From positions 1 to 64,000 of the forward strand of contig JASAMV010007821.1 of the NCBI GenBank assembly GCA_030248065.1: 64,000 nucleotides of DNA, in the 5' to 3' direction. Positions within the stretch are counted from its first letter, which is position 1, and the number at the start of each line of letters is the position of its first letter. Made by a program: the position numbers and the translations under genes. Positions 43,377-58,300 of the stretch are shown here, in pieces. This stretch comes from Rhynchonema sp. JSB1_4 (taxonomy: Eukaryota; Nematoda; Chromadorea; Monhysterida; Xyalidae). The notes under the pieces were generated by a model. That model saw only the letters and a list, made by a program, of their open reading frames with translations. It was not told where the DNA came from and ran no database searches.

Positions 43377-46300
43377 CTGGTGACAAAGTAATGGGAATGT
43401 TTAGTGTAACTTTAGATGAAAGATCAGCACGAGCGTGATGTTTCACTGTTATTGTCTCGAAATGCGGACGTGTGTTTATCGATGCGAAGCATAAGTCCGC
43501 AAAGACATGAGAGCCGAAGTGGTTGTGCCAATTAAACAGCACACTGGTCGATATCAGACAAAGGTGATTTGATCAGACCGGTCTGGTCTACCTCGACCGG
43601 TCACATCAATGCGATCGGATCTGTTCTGCCGTGTCAACCAACATGTTCACAGTATACTGCATAGTACATTGTAACCCAGGGTTTACACACCTACGCGCAG
43701 CATCACTTAGCTGGCCATGTGTGTCCTCGGCGTGTGTGCTTAGAGTGTGTTATACTATAACAAACATACACGTCGAACCCACACCGCCAACAGCACACGG
43801 CCATAAACGCACATGGGCAGCTGGGTAATGTTTCTGACACCGGTGCATTTGCATAAAATCGATTTTCACGCTGCATGCAGTGGTCAATAAATTTTTTTTA
43901 TTCGAACCCCATTTAAAAAAAATTTTTTTTTAATGTTAAAAATTTTTTTTTATTCCAGCCAAAATCTGCCCAACACGATAAAAAATGAGCGCTCAAGTAT
44001 AAAATAGGGGTATTTTTGTTACATAATCTGTTCTAGTGCATATAAAGCACAGGTGATACGAAAACCATGCTATCCAATGGTCGATAAGTACCAACCATAG
44101 TCAAGTACACACCCGTACCCTTCCCCAGGTGGTGCGGGAGTGATGGTATGGCTTTCTGATATTCGGGATGGGAAATTTTGGGTGAAATTATGACGTCTGG
44201 GTACACGACCAATGCAAGTAAGCTGCACATAGTGTGACATTAGAGCGAATACAAAATAGAATCGCTCCTTTCGGGTCTGGGGCATGAATAAATAAATGCC
44301 CACCTAGTCACAAGTACGTGTTATAGTCATATGAGAGGCCCTGTGAGTGTGCGCACTATGTCGAGATGCCACAAAACAACGATCATGGCACCCAATACAC
44401 TCATGGTAGGGTTAGGTGATGTCAACAGTAGCAATTTTTGTGCAAAAATGGCACTTTTAGAACAAAAAAAAATCGAGAAATTTTCGAATTTTGAAATAAT
44501 AAAAAAATTTTTTTTAACTTTTGGAACGAATTTTTTAAAAAAATTTTTTTTAATAAAAAAATTTTTTTTTAAAAACCACTGGCTGCATATATAACGTGTG
44601 CATAGTCCAGCCACGAACTCATGCGACGACATATTTTGAAGTTGACTTGTACGGATCCAATAATATTCCGGTTCCACGCATTTCGGAAATGAAAGAAACA
44701 GAAACGCATGTATTTTTTAAAAACACGCTCTGCACCTCGGTGCGTAAATTCCATTTTGATTCCCAAAACGTTTGTGTGTTGAACGACGTTGCTGTTCACG
44801 TAAGCACGCAACAAATTGAGGTCAGCCAGCTGGAACTGGAACCAGGGTTGGGCAAAAAACGTTTTTTTTCCAAAAATTCGTTTAAAAAAACGTTTTTTTT
44901 AAACGCCCAGATGACCGAAATATGCCCCAAAAAAGTTGGAAAACGCTCATGTTGGGAAGAAAACGTGGTTAGATGAAGTAATACTATGTGTTCCAAGGCA
45001 AAATAAACGGGTTTCCCTTTTCTAGCGAGTTGTTAACATCCCATAATCAGACCCGCATCATGGGACCATCTTTGGCCAGGGTCATCATTGAAAGTCAAAC
45101 TCCGTATATCGACGTATCTCGACAAAGTAAGAATTGGTCGAAATTTTTTTTAAGAAATGGGAAAAATATTGATTTTCTTTGACAAGCAGGGTACTTCCCC
45201 TGAAAAATCAGGGAAATTCAGGATTTAAAAAACAAACGAAAAACGACCCAGACGTTTTTAAAAAAACGTCGTTTTTTTAGCCCAACCCTGGCTGAAACTT
45301 GTCATCATGTCTCACGGCCCAATCTCTTTCTTTTGTTTGCAAAAACACGTGTAACCGGCGCATTTTTGAGTCTGGCCAACCAAGCTTTAAAAAAGTCGTC
45401 TCATGAGCATGTGGCTGGACTATACGACGTTTAGTTTGTTTACTTTGACCGATCACATCAAATCTGTTCAGGTAGTCCTCATCCGATAAACCGACAACAT
45501 CGATGTGATAAGCCTACCTGAACCGGTCCGATCCGATTACCAAGTTTGATATCACAATCACACTTGGCCATCGGTTCGAAACTTCACGTGCAGTGTCTAA
45601 CACCGGCATGCTCGAACGTGTCTGTGCGACGAACCTTGTTGCCAAACACGGCGAACAGCTCGTAATCTTCGCTCTGCTTGTCTAGATCAGTCTTGACCTC
45701 TAGGAACATATCAGTGACGATAGCCACTAGCATGTTGACCAGGATCATAGCTTGCAACACCATAAATACGAAGAAGAACCAGGGCGCTGAAACAGCGCGT
45801 GGATTTAATTAGCTCTAAGAACTGAATGTTAAAACTGGAGAGTAATGTTGCGAAGCAAGTTGGTTCTCGTGAAGGCAGACAAACACAATAAGAGTTGATG
45901 CTTCCGACTTGTGCTTCAATCCTTTCATGGCCAGAACAGTATGCATGGCATGTCACCGAGCCGTTGTTACTTTTCAGATTTCAGAAATGTCTAATCGCAG
46001 TCCATCAGACCTCAGGTGAATGCTGTCTGACACCAGGTATAACTGTAGAACGCATGCTGCACCAACCGAGCCAGCTGGCGCTCACAATCGTTGTGAACGA
46101 GAACTTTCCTAGCATTGCAGCGAATACCTCGTTGACCACACGTATGAAATTTGAGAACGACTGGATCTTGTTGCCCAGCAGGAGGAAGAACGCCGAACAG
46201 AACGCGGCGTATACGATGATGAACATGACAGTGAACGCCATAAGCTCACGACTGGCGCCTCGAATGGTCTCGATCTGCATCGCCATTCGACGATTGAACT

Positions 46301-49300
46301 TGAGCATTTGCACTATGTTGATCGTGGCTAGGAACAGCACAAATGCTTGTAGATTGGAAAACATCTCTTCATACATGGCTGCCATCTAAAAAATGCGGAT
46401 TTATACACGTCGACTGTTCGGACAAAGCTAACAGGAAAAACGGCTGCATTGATGAACCTGCGCTTTGACATACACGTTTCCACTTGTCTCCAGAATTTCC
46501 ATGCTGATGTCTTTGGCGGCGAAGTACCTCAGCACGTAGAACAGTATTGACAAAAACGAGCACACCGCGATTCCTGAAGGTTGGTCAACACTTTGATCGC
46601 AATTTCGCGTGAGGCCAATTTGGAAAGGTTAGTTTCACAAAAAACAGACCGATATCTATCCAGTTCCAGGAGGAAGCGAAGAACTTCCATCCATGCTCAG
46701 CGATTCGTTTGATTAAGTTGAGTGTGAAGGCAATAATGAACAGAAGGAAAAGACCTTCGAACACGATTAGTACTAAGGCGAACTCCGTTGAATATCGATA
46801 CAAACGGACAGGATCGAACCGATAATCCGGTTCGAATGCACCTGGGTTGAAAATACCATACCGTCTTAGGGCGGTCTTACATAAAAGTAGGAAATAGGAA
46901 ATATTTCCTAGTTTCCAAATCAGTAGGAATTAGGAAATAGGAAATATTTCCTATTTCCTAGTTATCTTTTTGAAACTAGGAAATAGGAAATAGAAAATTT
47001 TGTCACCGTTTCGCGACACCATAGACAAGCCTACTTTTAACACAACTGACGGAATATTTATTAGCCAAGCATGCATTGTGCATATATGGGCAACTCTCTC
47101 AAAACATTTTGTTGAGCTGCGTTGCCGTTTGGTTCTGCTGATTGTGCCAAACATTTCTTGTTTCCTATTTCCTAGTTTCGTATCAAGTTACTAAAAAATA
47201 GTTTTAACACGCACAGATTTCCTATTTCCTAAGTTAGTAGGCGCTGGAACGTGCAACGGTCAAGAGTTCGGTAACCGGGACTCCGGGTACCGAGATTTGC
47301 TAACTAGCAGTCCAGATTCTTCAAACAGCGTTATGATATTATGTTCGTCAAAAACTCATCCTCATAACGATACTCATGAATGTGACTATCATGAAATTTT
47401 AACCTGCGTTGGTGCTCTCTAAGATCAAATAGCACGTAGCAAACATGTTGACTTGAGCATTGAAAAGTCCAAATTCGACTAAAATGCCCTTGGTTCGATT
47501 ATCGATCCAGCCTTCGTTCATGAGCTGTGGTATTCTGAAAAACTAGTAATATATACGTATGTACATGTGAATCTGCGGCATGACCAAGACTCAAGTCAGC
47601 GCTTGTTTACCGTTCTTTAATGGTCGCACTGTGATTGTTCAGCGGTATCACATAACCACCGCCACCATAAACTTGCACGCGACCACTGATCGGGAAGCTG
47701 TTGAGATCTTCGGCACTGACATACTTGTACTCCTGTGCGGCGGCTACATTGGCACCAAGTGGCGACCAGTGGGGCGCGTAGTCCATCGAGTCTTCCACAG
47801 CCGAATCGCTGCAGTACTGTATGACGTTCTTCAGTCGCTCATTGACGGCACAGTCGGCGTCTTCTAAAGCAAGGATAACTAGTTCTTCCTCAGAGACGTT
47901 GGTGATAGGCTAGATAGAATCGGTAACTTGCTCCCAACATACCGAGCTTCCGAACTTGTCGTATGATAGCATATCCGAGTCCGCGACTGACTTTGTCCAT
48001 CGTCAGGCCTCGCATGTCAACGGGGGGTACATCGTTATACCAGAAGGCTCTCGTTGCATTCACCAGAATTTTGTCGGTGTATACCCAGAATTGCTCAGCC
48101 GATCTTATCTGTACATATAATTGGCCTTTCTGACAAAGGAAAATCAGCCACCCAATCAACTGACGAACTTTATCAAAGCGAAAGTTCGGTTGCCAATCGC
48201 CCAGCCAGGTGTGTCGCAGATTCTCGGTGTAGTAGAACGAGTTTGCATCACGACTTGCGTTCGTCATCACCATTACAACAACGGCGAACGCCAGGTTGAT
48301 TAGAACGTCGTTTAACAGTGAGAACATTCTTTTCTGTTTCAACCCTTCCAATCGGTCTTCATGCAGGTCATCGGCTACCGGTACATGATATAGTTGATGC
48401 TCGATTTTCGCTGAGCGATTTTTGAGGTGGGTTTACAGTTTCATTCTTCCTCAGTTAACTAAGATAAAAGTTACCAGCTGCTTCGCGATGTGCCACCTTG
48501 TTGAACAATAGTTGTTCTTCGTTTTCAGAGTAATCCTCCTCGTCGTAATCAGCCTTGCGACACCAACACGAGCAAAGAATGACAGTGAAGAACACCTGTC
48601 AAAGTCAAATTAAATTCTTAATTTTTTAACAGTGGTCACGTCAGGTCATTCAAACCTTTATCGGTTGCGTGAGTAGCACTGACGTGAGCACCGACAGCAT
48701 CATGCTAGTCAGCCATTTTCGGGCTCGACTTTCCCCAAACTCAAGGCCGTACAAGTAGATTAATACGTAGCAGATGCTCATTAAAACTATGACCATCAGC
48801 CAGGCAATCTGCAATCGGTTAGAAGTCCGCTGAAGTGTTGAATAAACGTTGGTTCAAGATTACCTCTCGACACCACCACGGCAGCGATTTGTTGAATGTC
48901 TGTTCACATGCTGTACCCCGATTCTTCGCGTACTTGTCTTGGTATGACGGGTCATTTTCGTCTAGCACGGGCAACTGAAATCGCCAGAAAAATCAACACA
49001 TACTGATTGCTGTAATTTTGATCTGTTTCGACCTGCTTACGCTGACACGGATTAATGATAAGATACCGTTCTCAGGTTTGCTTTCTCCAATGAAGCCACA
49101 ACATGATTGCGACGTCTTTTCCGCAGCAACGCTTTACGGAACAGGTGGATAATGATCAGGTTGATCGGTATTGCGATCAAATTGCTGCCGACGCCGATTG
49201 CAATCTGAGATCTCGTTTACGGAAACGTTCAGTTTTGTTTCATCCAGTTATGCTTTATAAGTGACGCACCTGCTCAAGGCCAAGTACAAATGGGCCCATT

Positions 49301-52300
49301 TTCAACCAGTTCGTTGTCGACTTCTCAGCTACGGTGTCGTACCACAACGCCGATGCCAACATTGCTGTCAGGATCAAAGAGTACGTGCATGTCAGACGCT
49401 CTACCCGACAGAAGCGCGATCGTGGCTGCCGACCAAATATTGAGAACCTAAACAAAAAAAAAACAAAAAATTTCAAAACTGCAGAGACAACGAAATTTTG
49501 AAACATTGCTACCATAGATGTCCGTCAGTTAAATGTCGACGTGTTTGTCTAGCGGCGTAGTTGCTGAATTCGGCCAATTCATGACGGCTTGCCACAGGAA
49601 CAATGCGCTCAATCTGACAGACAGCTTAAGTATACTTGCTGAACTCATATAATTTATTCAAGACCCGCAACGTGAAACGGTCAGCAGAATTATTTTTTTT
49701 ACTCACGGCACCATCGGCCTCGTCAACGGCAAGCCATTTGTCAACCAGAAACGGATATTTCACTCCAGTATGGCAGTCAATGATGACAACTTGAGTGCAG
49801 TACCAGCTGCGGAACGATCCTTGGCCGGTGTTGTCGTGCCAGATACGCAGATATTGCAGGTTTCCAAGCGGTCTGCATGTGTTTTTAAGGATAACTGTTT
49901 TTGGTTTGCTAGCAAAGCATATTTACTTACTGTTTGACAGTAATCACAAATGAATCAGTCGCTCCGTTTCTAAAAGTCTTTCGACTGTCGTATGTGCACA
50001 CCAAATCACGAATCTGGGTCTCCTGCCGATCACCAGTGATGATGCAGCTCACAATTGAGTCCGTAGCACTGCCTCGTGCAAAGCCAGTTGTGACCAACAT
50101 CTCATAGACGTAGTCATTCTGGTAAAAATGTAACTGAAATGCCTTTGTCATACAGCAGACACGACGAGAAGAACTTACTCCGGGATCATTGTCATCCAGC
50201 GCAAGACTTCGCAATTTGGTGATGTCTTCGATGTCTTTGTACTTGGTCCAAACGTACATAAGGAAATAAGACACCAACAACACACCCAAACAACAATAAA
50301 CTGACAGATTGTTCTCAAAGTGAGCGTTTTTGAATACGTATTGGAAGTTGATACTGTTTGGTGGGACAAACAGGCCGGCAGAGAACGGTGTCAAATGGTT
50401 CGTTTTGCACTTCAAGTACTTTGCTGAAACCTCGTCGCCGGGCTAAAAGCACCAGATGTTTGTGTAATTGCTTGTTTACTAGGGGTAAGCTGCAATCTAA
50501 CCTGCATTCCCAGACTCAACCACGCGTCCTTGTCTGCATCTTCGTAATAACATCCCTTTGAAAGAATTCGAATTCGATATCCGTTGCTGAAATTCCTTGA
50601 TAGTGTGTAATTGCCCCAGTGAACAGTGTAGATTCCATCGGGCTGCACTCCTTGGGACAATGTAACAACGCGAGATACAGCAAGATATGCTGATCCTTGA
50701 TAGCCAGCAAGCTGATTTGCCTCAACTATCCAAGTGAATCGTCCTGAAGCAATTTTGCTACGTTTTTCCCATGCTCACTTATTCTTTCATGCTAATTACA
50801 GGAGAAGTTCAATTAAGCACATTAAGGGCTTATTTGGGAAATGCGTCTGTTTTGAGATTTTAAATCAAACAATTTATCCCAAAATAAGCCCCAGGGGGTT
50901 TATTCGGCAAACCTCCAAATAAGCTACCAGTGGGGGCTTAATTGGCATCCTATTGCACACTGAAAGCAGTGCTGCATGGTGTTTTTTGGAACTGTAAATA
51001 CTTTCCTTTAGTCATCAGAAGCATTATAAGAGTTCTTATTATTGTTACTAGACCGCTTACGTGTCAATTATCGCGATTATCTGCCAAATCCATGTCGTAA
51101 AACATCGATGTTGTGAACAAAAGACTGCAATGTGCTCAACTTTTACGCGTTTCTGAGGGGGTTTAATTGAACTTCTCCGGTACAATTATTCACGTACTGA
51201 AACCGGGCGTGCTGTTCGTCTTTTCAACATAGCTCCATTGATTGTTCTGGTCGTTTTCAAATGGACCAGGATAATCTTTGGCGAAGAAGAGTATCAAATC
51301 GACATCGTCATCGAACGGTTTTATATGAACCAGCACAGAGGCGTTCTGCTTGCCAATGTCCAGGCTGTGAACGCTGAAGAATTCGTGCTTTTCGTGCAGT
51401 TCGATGGCGCTTGGATAGATGTTTATCGATCGCGGAATTTGTTTCATATGCTGACGAAATAGGATAGAAATCGGTTTTGGTGTGTTCGAAACGGCGATCC
51501 GTCGTCCTTCTACTGTCGTCATTTCAACATCCACCAAACCGGAGGTCGTTTCCGCGCCGTCGAAAGGCGCAAGCTGCTTGTAGTTGTTGAGGAAGTGCAT
51601 TCCCTTAAATGGACGATCCAGTTGGTGAGAAAACACAGGTTTATGGTGGTTCAAAAGTAGGTACACCAGCTTTGCGGATGATGTGTAAGAAATGCTCGTA
51701 AATGGACGAAATGTTGGGTGCCAACGTTTTCAAGCACGAGGAGTCCGAATATATGCTTTATTATAGTCCGGGCTGTGGATCGAAGAAGTAAGGCCCGTCA
51801 AGTATTAACCCAATATACCCGAACCAAAAAATGCCGATATTAGGATTTTTCACGTCCTAAAACTGCGCCGGTGCCGACTTCCAGGCGAATTAAGGTTCAT
51901 TTTATGCGATTCACGCCCGAAAACCCGCGGTGCCGACTTCCAGACGAATTGATGATCGTTTTCTGTCATTTTCTGCCAATCACACTTAACCTACTACAGC
52001 TACTTTTGGAACACCGTATTTAACAGCAGAAAAATAGGAAAAACAATAGCGAACCGTTAGTTTCACCAATCGACTGCCATCGCAAGAAGACGTGGTTATG
52101 ACACTGCATGGTTCTTGTGGAAACTTTACCATAAACCCACAATGAACAAGATCACCAAGTGTAGATGCAATAACATCTTCAAGGCGGCCCACTTTCACAC
52201 TCATACATGCCGTTTTTGTCTGAAACTGCTCAAAAGTGCAAGTGCTTCGCAATCACTTTGATAATCGCAAGACAATCGTGTACCACCTACCTTCATGTGC

Positions 52301-55300
52301 TTGACGATAGAATCACCCGTTTCTAGTTTGCCCATGTCTATCAGAGCTAGTGCTTGCGCAGCCTTGACCATTGTCTCGAACTGTTTCGCCGTGCGTTTTG
52401 CCTGAATATGGTTCAAAATTAGCGAAATGGATGAGCAGATTATGTTGCTTTGGACACACCGCCCTGACGGCCTCATCATAAGCTGCAGCTTCACCCCACT
52501 CTCTGTCTGTCAGTTCTTCCGGCCTTCGCATATCGTCCGGTAGTGATGGAAGTACAGTTTCGTACCCACCGTATTCAACCGCTCTGTACTTGCTCATGTC
52601 GGCAGTCAGTGGACGATTTCGTGCGATCACCTGATAGCGTAAAATATCATTGAGAGAAATAATGCCTTACGATGTTTTTGGCCGCTTACCTGTGCATTAG
52701 AGATCGCTGTTAATGATAACAGAAGGCTTTCGGCAAGATGATCAGCTTCATCCTCTGGCAGGGTGCCCATAACATCAGAATCAGTCAACATTTTAGTGAG
52801 CTCTTCGATCAGTTTTGCGGCCTTTTCGGCAGTTTCAATGGTAACGAGCGATTGTGGAAGGACTGTTCCGGTCTTTTGATCCACCGTGGTTGACATGCCA
52901 TTTTCCAGCATGCCTGACACAGTGGTGAGCAAGGGCATTGCGTTGTAAGGTGTTATTAGTGTATTCTCTAGCGCGCTAATCATTTTGTCGTTCATGACAG
53001 ACATGGCATTGTTCATTGTGTCCCACTGATCCTCCAATGAAGTGAGACACCCTCGTCGTACTAATGTCAACTCGTCAGTATCGACCTGAAACACTCCTTG
53101 TTTTCCCGTGCGCCAACTTCAAATCTATCTACGAAGATTGTGTTGTACCTTAGTCGGATCACAACCTGCCATATTTACAGGAATAACCACATCAGGTAGT
53201 TCTTCAAGTGCTCTGCGCACGGGTATAGCACTGGCCCATTCTGGCGCTCCGGGAAGCAGATGATGTACAGGTTTATTCTGAAACCATAATCCACCACAAA
53301 AAGTGCAGCGCCTTTATGCCACTTTTTTAGATGAACATGTCTGTTAGCAAATGTGTTGACCCACATCTGTTGTATATGCATCCTTGGCGTCAATGCTTGT
53401 TACACCAGTAGAGCTGACTTGGACAGGAATGTATGCGTTAGTGCCATCTGATTGCCGAATTGTCAGAATCTGAAACGAACGGTCCGCTTCACTTTTGTAA
53501 GTGGTTGTGCTGTGGTAGGGTTACCTGAACCGATATTGTGTCCGCTTTTAAATTGACAACTTTGGTTGTGAAGTCAGGCATTGTGGCTATAATTTTTCCG
53601 ACGTTTACATTGCTGGGTACATCCGGTAGCTTCTGTATTTGTTGCGCGTTTGTCAGCGAGAACATTTGCAGCCGCGCCTCAGGCGTCATCTCGGTGAACA
53701 CTGAAAAGTGCTCGAAGATTGTTCAAGCTCTCATGACCGAAAGTGCGCAGCAGGTGCGCCTGTGTTCATCATACTTAGTGGGCTTGAGTCAGCCAGTACC
53801 AAGGCGTTAGTGGCGCCAAGCGGTGGTGGAGCACCGTTCAGTGCTGTTGTTAGCAGCTTGAGTTTATCGGATCCAAAGGACACCAATGATAGAAATTTCT
53901 CCTCAACGAATGTGGGGTCGTCTCTGGGTACGGTTTCGGTTTGCAACATTACAGCTTTACTGCTTGGTTGAACTGGCATACTGATGCCGTATTGTGAAAG
54001 AAGTGTGGTCAGTCGGTCGCTTGACAGTTCGCCACCATTTGACACATACGCTAGTTGCAGATGGGTTTGAAGCTGGAATAGTGTTTATCCTGAATATTAG
54101 CGTCTTTCATAGCACTGCTAACGGCCGAATTTTATGGCTACCATGTCGGCCGTGATCTGATCGACCGCTGTCACGCCAGCATAGTCCTCTGTTGCGACTC
54201 CAGTTATATCGCCTCTATTTTCCAAATTATACATGAATGGATCAAACATCGATGAATCGGCCGAGAGCAAGTTGGCTGGATCGGTATTCAGACCGAGCTT
54301 ACCCAGAATCTCTGCAACGAAAAATTGATGTTGATGATCCAATCAACATAGATCAGTCGATGGTCAGTTTAAGATCGCAAACAACATTTACGCTGGACGA
54401 ATGTTTCATCTAACCTGCACCCGAACGCGGTGTCGCATACGCTGGCGGGTCTTCGTAGTCGTCCATTGTTTCTTGATCCAAAACCACTGAAAATTGTGTT
54501 ATTGTAACTATGTGCACGTGCATGTTTACGTCAGAAAACGCTCGTACTTCTGTCAACAAATGGGTCGAGCGACTCTCCGGTCACAGGGTCGTAGTCTTGA
54601 ATAGGATTTGTGAGAAAGGCCGTTCCATATGTACTGTCTGGATTGCCATATAAATTAATGTCTTCACTTCCCAATGGATTGGTATGCGACGTCAATGTAT
54701 CAACAAGCGAGTTTATTAGAGTGATTGTGTCAACCGTGGTACCCTCAGTATGAGCCGTTCGTAGCAGTGTGTCAATGTCAATGTCCGATACGTCGACTCT
54801 AGTGGCCTGCAAAAAAAGGGAATGTGTTGACGGTAACTGAAAACGTCCACATCACCTGCATCGTACTTCAACGTCGTTGATCCGAACTGAATGTGCACTT
54901 GCTGTCAGCAAGCCGCTGATAATGACTTCGATTTCGTAGACTCCTTCCGCCAGTACTATTGATTGCGTACTGATAGGGCCTTTGTAAATATTGGAGACCG
55001 AAGAGCCCGTTCGCCCTGAAAGGCAATGCATTAGCAAAACAACTGTTGAATCAGGTGTTTGTAACTGCTTCGACTTACATTTCATCTCGTACAACAATCT
55101 TCCAGTTGCGTCCTCAGGATTTGACCATCCGCTGCACTTGATTTCGAACTGATCATAAATTGCTCTTCCAGACATGGGTGTAACCGAGCAAACACCTAGG
55201 TTCGGAGCCTTGGTCGGCTAAAAAGGTTGCTTCTACTAGCATACGTTCATCCCAATACGGTCCTCAGACATCACTCGTTAAAATAAACACCTTGATATGG

Positions 55301-58300
55301 ACGCTGGCAAAGCCACTTGTCCCACTTCTGGCCGAAGTCACATTGCACCGCAAGTCGAAGGAATATGTGCTTGGATTGGCAGACCACATAGCTTGCTTCA
55401 TAGTTAGCACTCGTGTTTTGGTTCCTGGATTAACATTAATTTTACAATTGTTGAAACTAGGCAGATACGTTGAGTGGCACCTTCAACATGGCTCGGAATG
55501 CTTGGATTGGCTTCGACCACATATTCAGTATCACCAAATCTCCCTTGCTTTATAATCGACCACTCGTAATATAAATCATCAGATATATCGCATGAGTCGC
55601 ACGTACACAAGAAGTTGTTGACCTGGAATTGCAGCTGTGCTTTTAAGCGTAATCTGGATTGCGTATCTCAAAAGTTTGACGTGTCACTAACACGAGTATT
55701 AAAAACTTCGATGTGATCCGGTTTTGTAAGACAGAATGTTTGACGAGTGCACCTTAACAGATATTTAGGTTATCAAAAGCTAAGTGCTTAATTCGTGTCG
55801 TGTAAACTAACCTGATGGCACCAACAAATACAGCACCCGGCTGCACTGCTATTTTGATGAAGTTTGTGGAACTGAGCGTGTAGTTTTGGAAGTTGATCAA
55901 ATAAGACTTGAAGACCTGCACCCCCAATTCATACGTGTGATTAAAGCGCAACCACTTCCCCATGAACAGGAACGCACCAGCGCTGTGTGCCAGTCGACCC
56001 GGACCTGTTGGCACAAGCTATGATAGATCCCAGATCATCTGGGAATTTTGGGTACTAACACAAGCAGAAATTGTTCATACCTCCTCCAAAACACCCATTT
56101 GGAGGATCGGGAAGCAGTGCAGACGGTTCGATTGGATTGATCACATTGCTAAATTTGTAATATCCTGTGTTCGGTTCAGACTCATACACCTCGCCGACGA
56201 CACGGCACATGTAATGGAATCCATCGAATCCTTCGTTGGGTAGTCCATCCACATTCGGATCAGTTGAGTAGGTTATGGCTCGTGTGTCGATTTGTTGACC
56301 ATCATCATTACCGACTTTTATAAGCGAGTTAACGCTGTCCATCATTTTTGCCACGAGAGGGCTAGGTCCGACAAAGTAGTAGCCGTACACCTAATAAAGT
56401 GAAACAGTTTGCAACAGAACGTTATTACACTTCGCACATTATTATGGCCGTAATTTAACCTTGTACCTCTGTGTATTTCCTTGCGATTCCAGGCCGGACG
56501 CTTTGAAGCACTGTGTGATCCAACTCAGCACGGAACGACACACGAAACGTGCCAAAGCACATAGTCCTCGGGGGAACAAGCATGTCGTTCATGTTATGCA
56601 GCAAATGCGAAATGTCAACCGTATATTCAGGGATGGCATCTTTGGGGTCAACTTTTTGAATTTTCCAAGTTTTTTTCACAATGCTAGTATACGAACAGTT
56701 CAGCGTCAACTGAAAATCACTCCATATTTCTATGTCATTTGGCACAGACTGTATACTTATCCCAAACAACGCTCACTGACCGATGCAGAAAACAGCGTTG
56801 TGTCACCACATAATAGTTTTACGGGATTGGCTAGATCCATGCTCGCATCCAACATTGTCACCCTCGGTCGAAGGCACGTTTCGTTACTAATATCTATGTT
56901 AATCGGGAACACGGCCGTTGACACGAAGTTATGGGCTGTCACTGTGACCATTTTGTGACCTTGGGTGTTGTAGACCGTTTGTAGTAAAGTTCCACTCCTG
57001 TGCATTGTAACAGCAGTAGTGGTGATCGGTTTTACTTGTACCAGTTGAACTCACTGGATCGTGCCGTTTATAATGAACGGATCTCTCAGCCCATGATCCC
57101 AATCTCTGCACATGTGTTCATTACCCAACAAAGTACTTCGACCATTTTCTCCCCATTCCACGGCTAAGCAGTCAAATTCGGTGGGTGTGCCCTGGAGACA
57201 ATTTTGCTGTCTGGGTAGCAGACAATCCTGACTTTTTCTAGGCTTACCATAACATGGAGCACTGTATCCATCGTTTCGTGTATGTTAATACTGCTGCTGA
57301 CCGGGACCAAGTCGTATGATGGCACACCCGAGATTGACCTGAGTTCGTAAGTCACGCCGACTTGGCCGGTCGTCACCAGTTCCTTGACAGAGATGCTATA
57401 GTGTCCCTCGGAAAACGTATAGTTAAAGTTGGTGGAACCGTTGATGTAAAATTGATCGATCACTAATCTAGTGTCCGCGTCCGCCACGGCTACCAGAAAG
57501 GCAGAGGCGGTGCCTGGAGATATGTTATCGAACTGTTACGCACTAGCCCGCAGAGGAGCGCATTCATAAAACAGTGAGAGTACCGTTATCGAATCCAACA
57601 CGAAAAACTATTGGACTATCCGCCAATGCCAAGTTGTACGGCTGGAGTGTCTTCCGACTCTCTTCTGGATTCGAAGGCTCGGGTGGGGATTCGACATAAA
57701 TATTCATGCCATGGAGCTCGATCATATTTGTCTAAAGTTTTTCGTGAATGGAAATATTTGAGCGCTCGATACAGAGGTATGCAGCAGACCTGCATGCGAT
57801 CTGAAGTAATATCGTCCACACCGTTGTGCACGGTGCACACTACAGTCCAGAGACCGACCATATTCATGTTCATGAACATCAACGGAGTGAATGTCACGCC
57901 ATGAAATACTGTGAAAGGATCGTCCTCGTACCACCATTGGTACTGGATCTTTAAGGTATCCGGCCCTGCATATTAATAAGAAATATTATATACACCATGT
58001 CTCGGAATTTGGAAACGTGAACTTTTACTAAACTAACATGTGGCATAGGGATCAATCATCTGAGCAGTTACGTTGGTGCCAATCATGGCTGATGTGGGTA
58101 TCTCGAACTGTGGTTTTGTTACCAGAGCTTGACGAGTAGCTAGTTGTGGCTTTGAAATCGGACTAGTCCGTGACGGAAACAGAGCTCGATCAAGCAATTG
58201 AGTCACTTGATCTGTTTGGGAACTATCGGACTGAAATATGGTTACGTGTTTTTAAATGTTCGGTTATTTTAATGCCTATGATCGCGCCGTTTGATTACTT

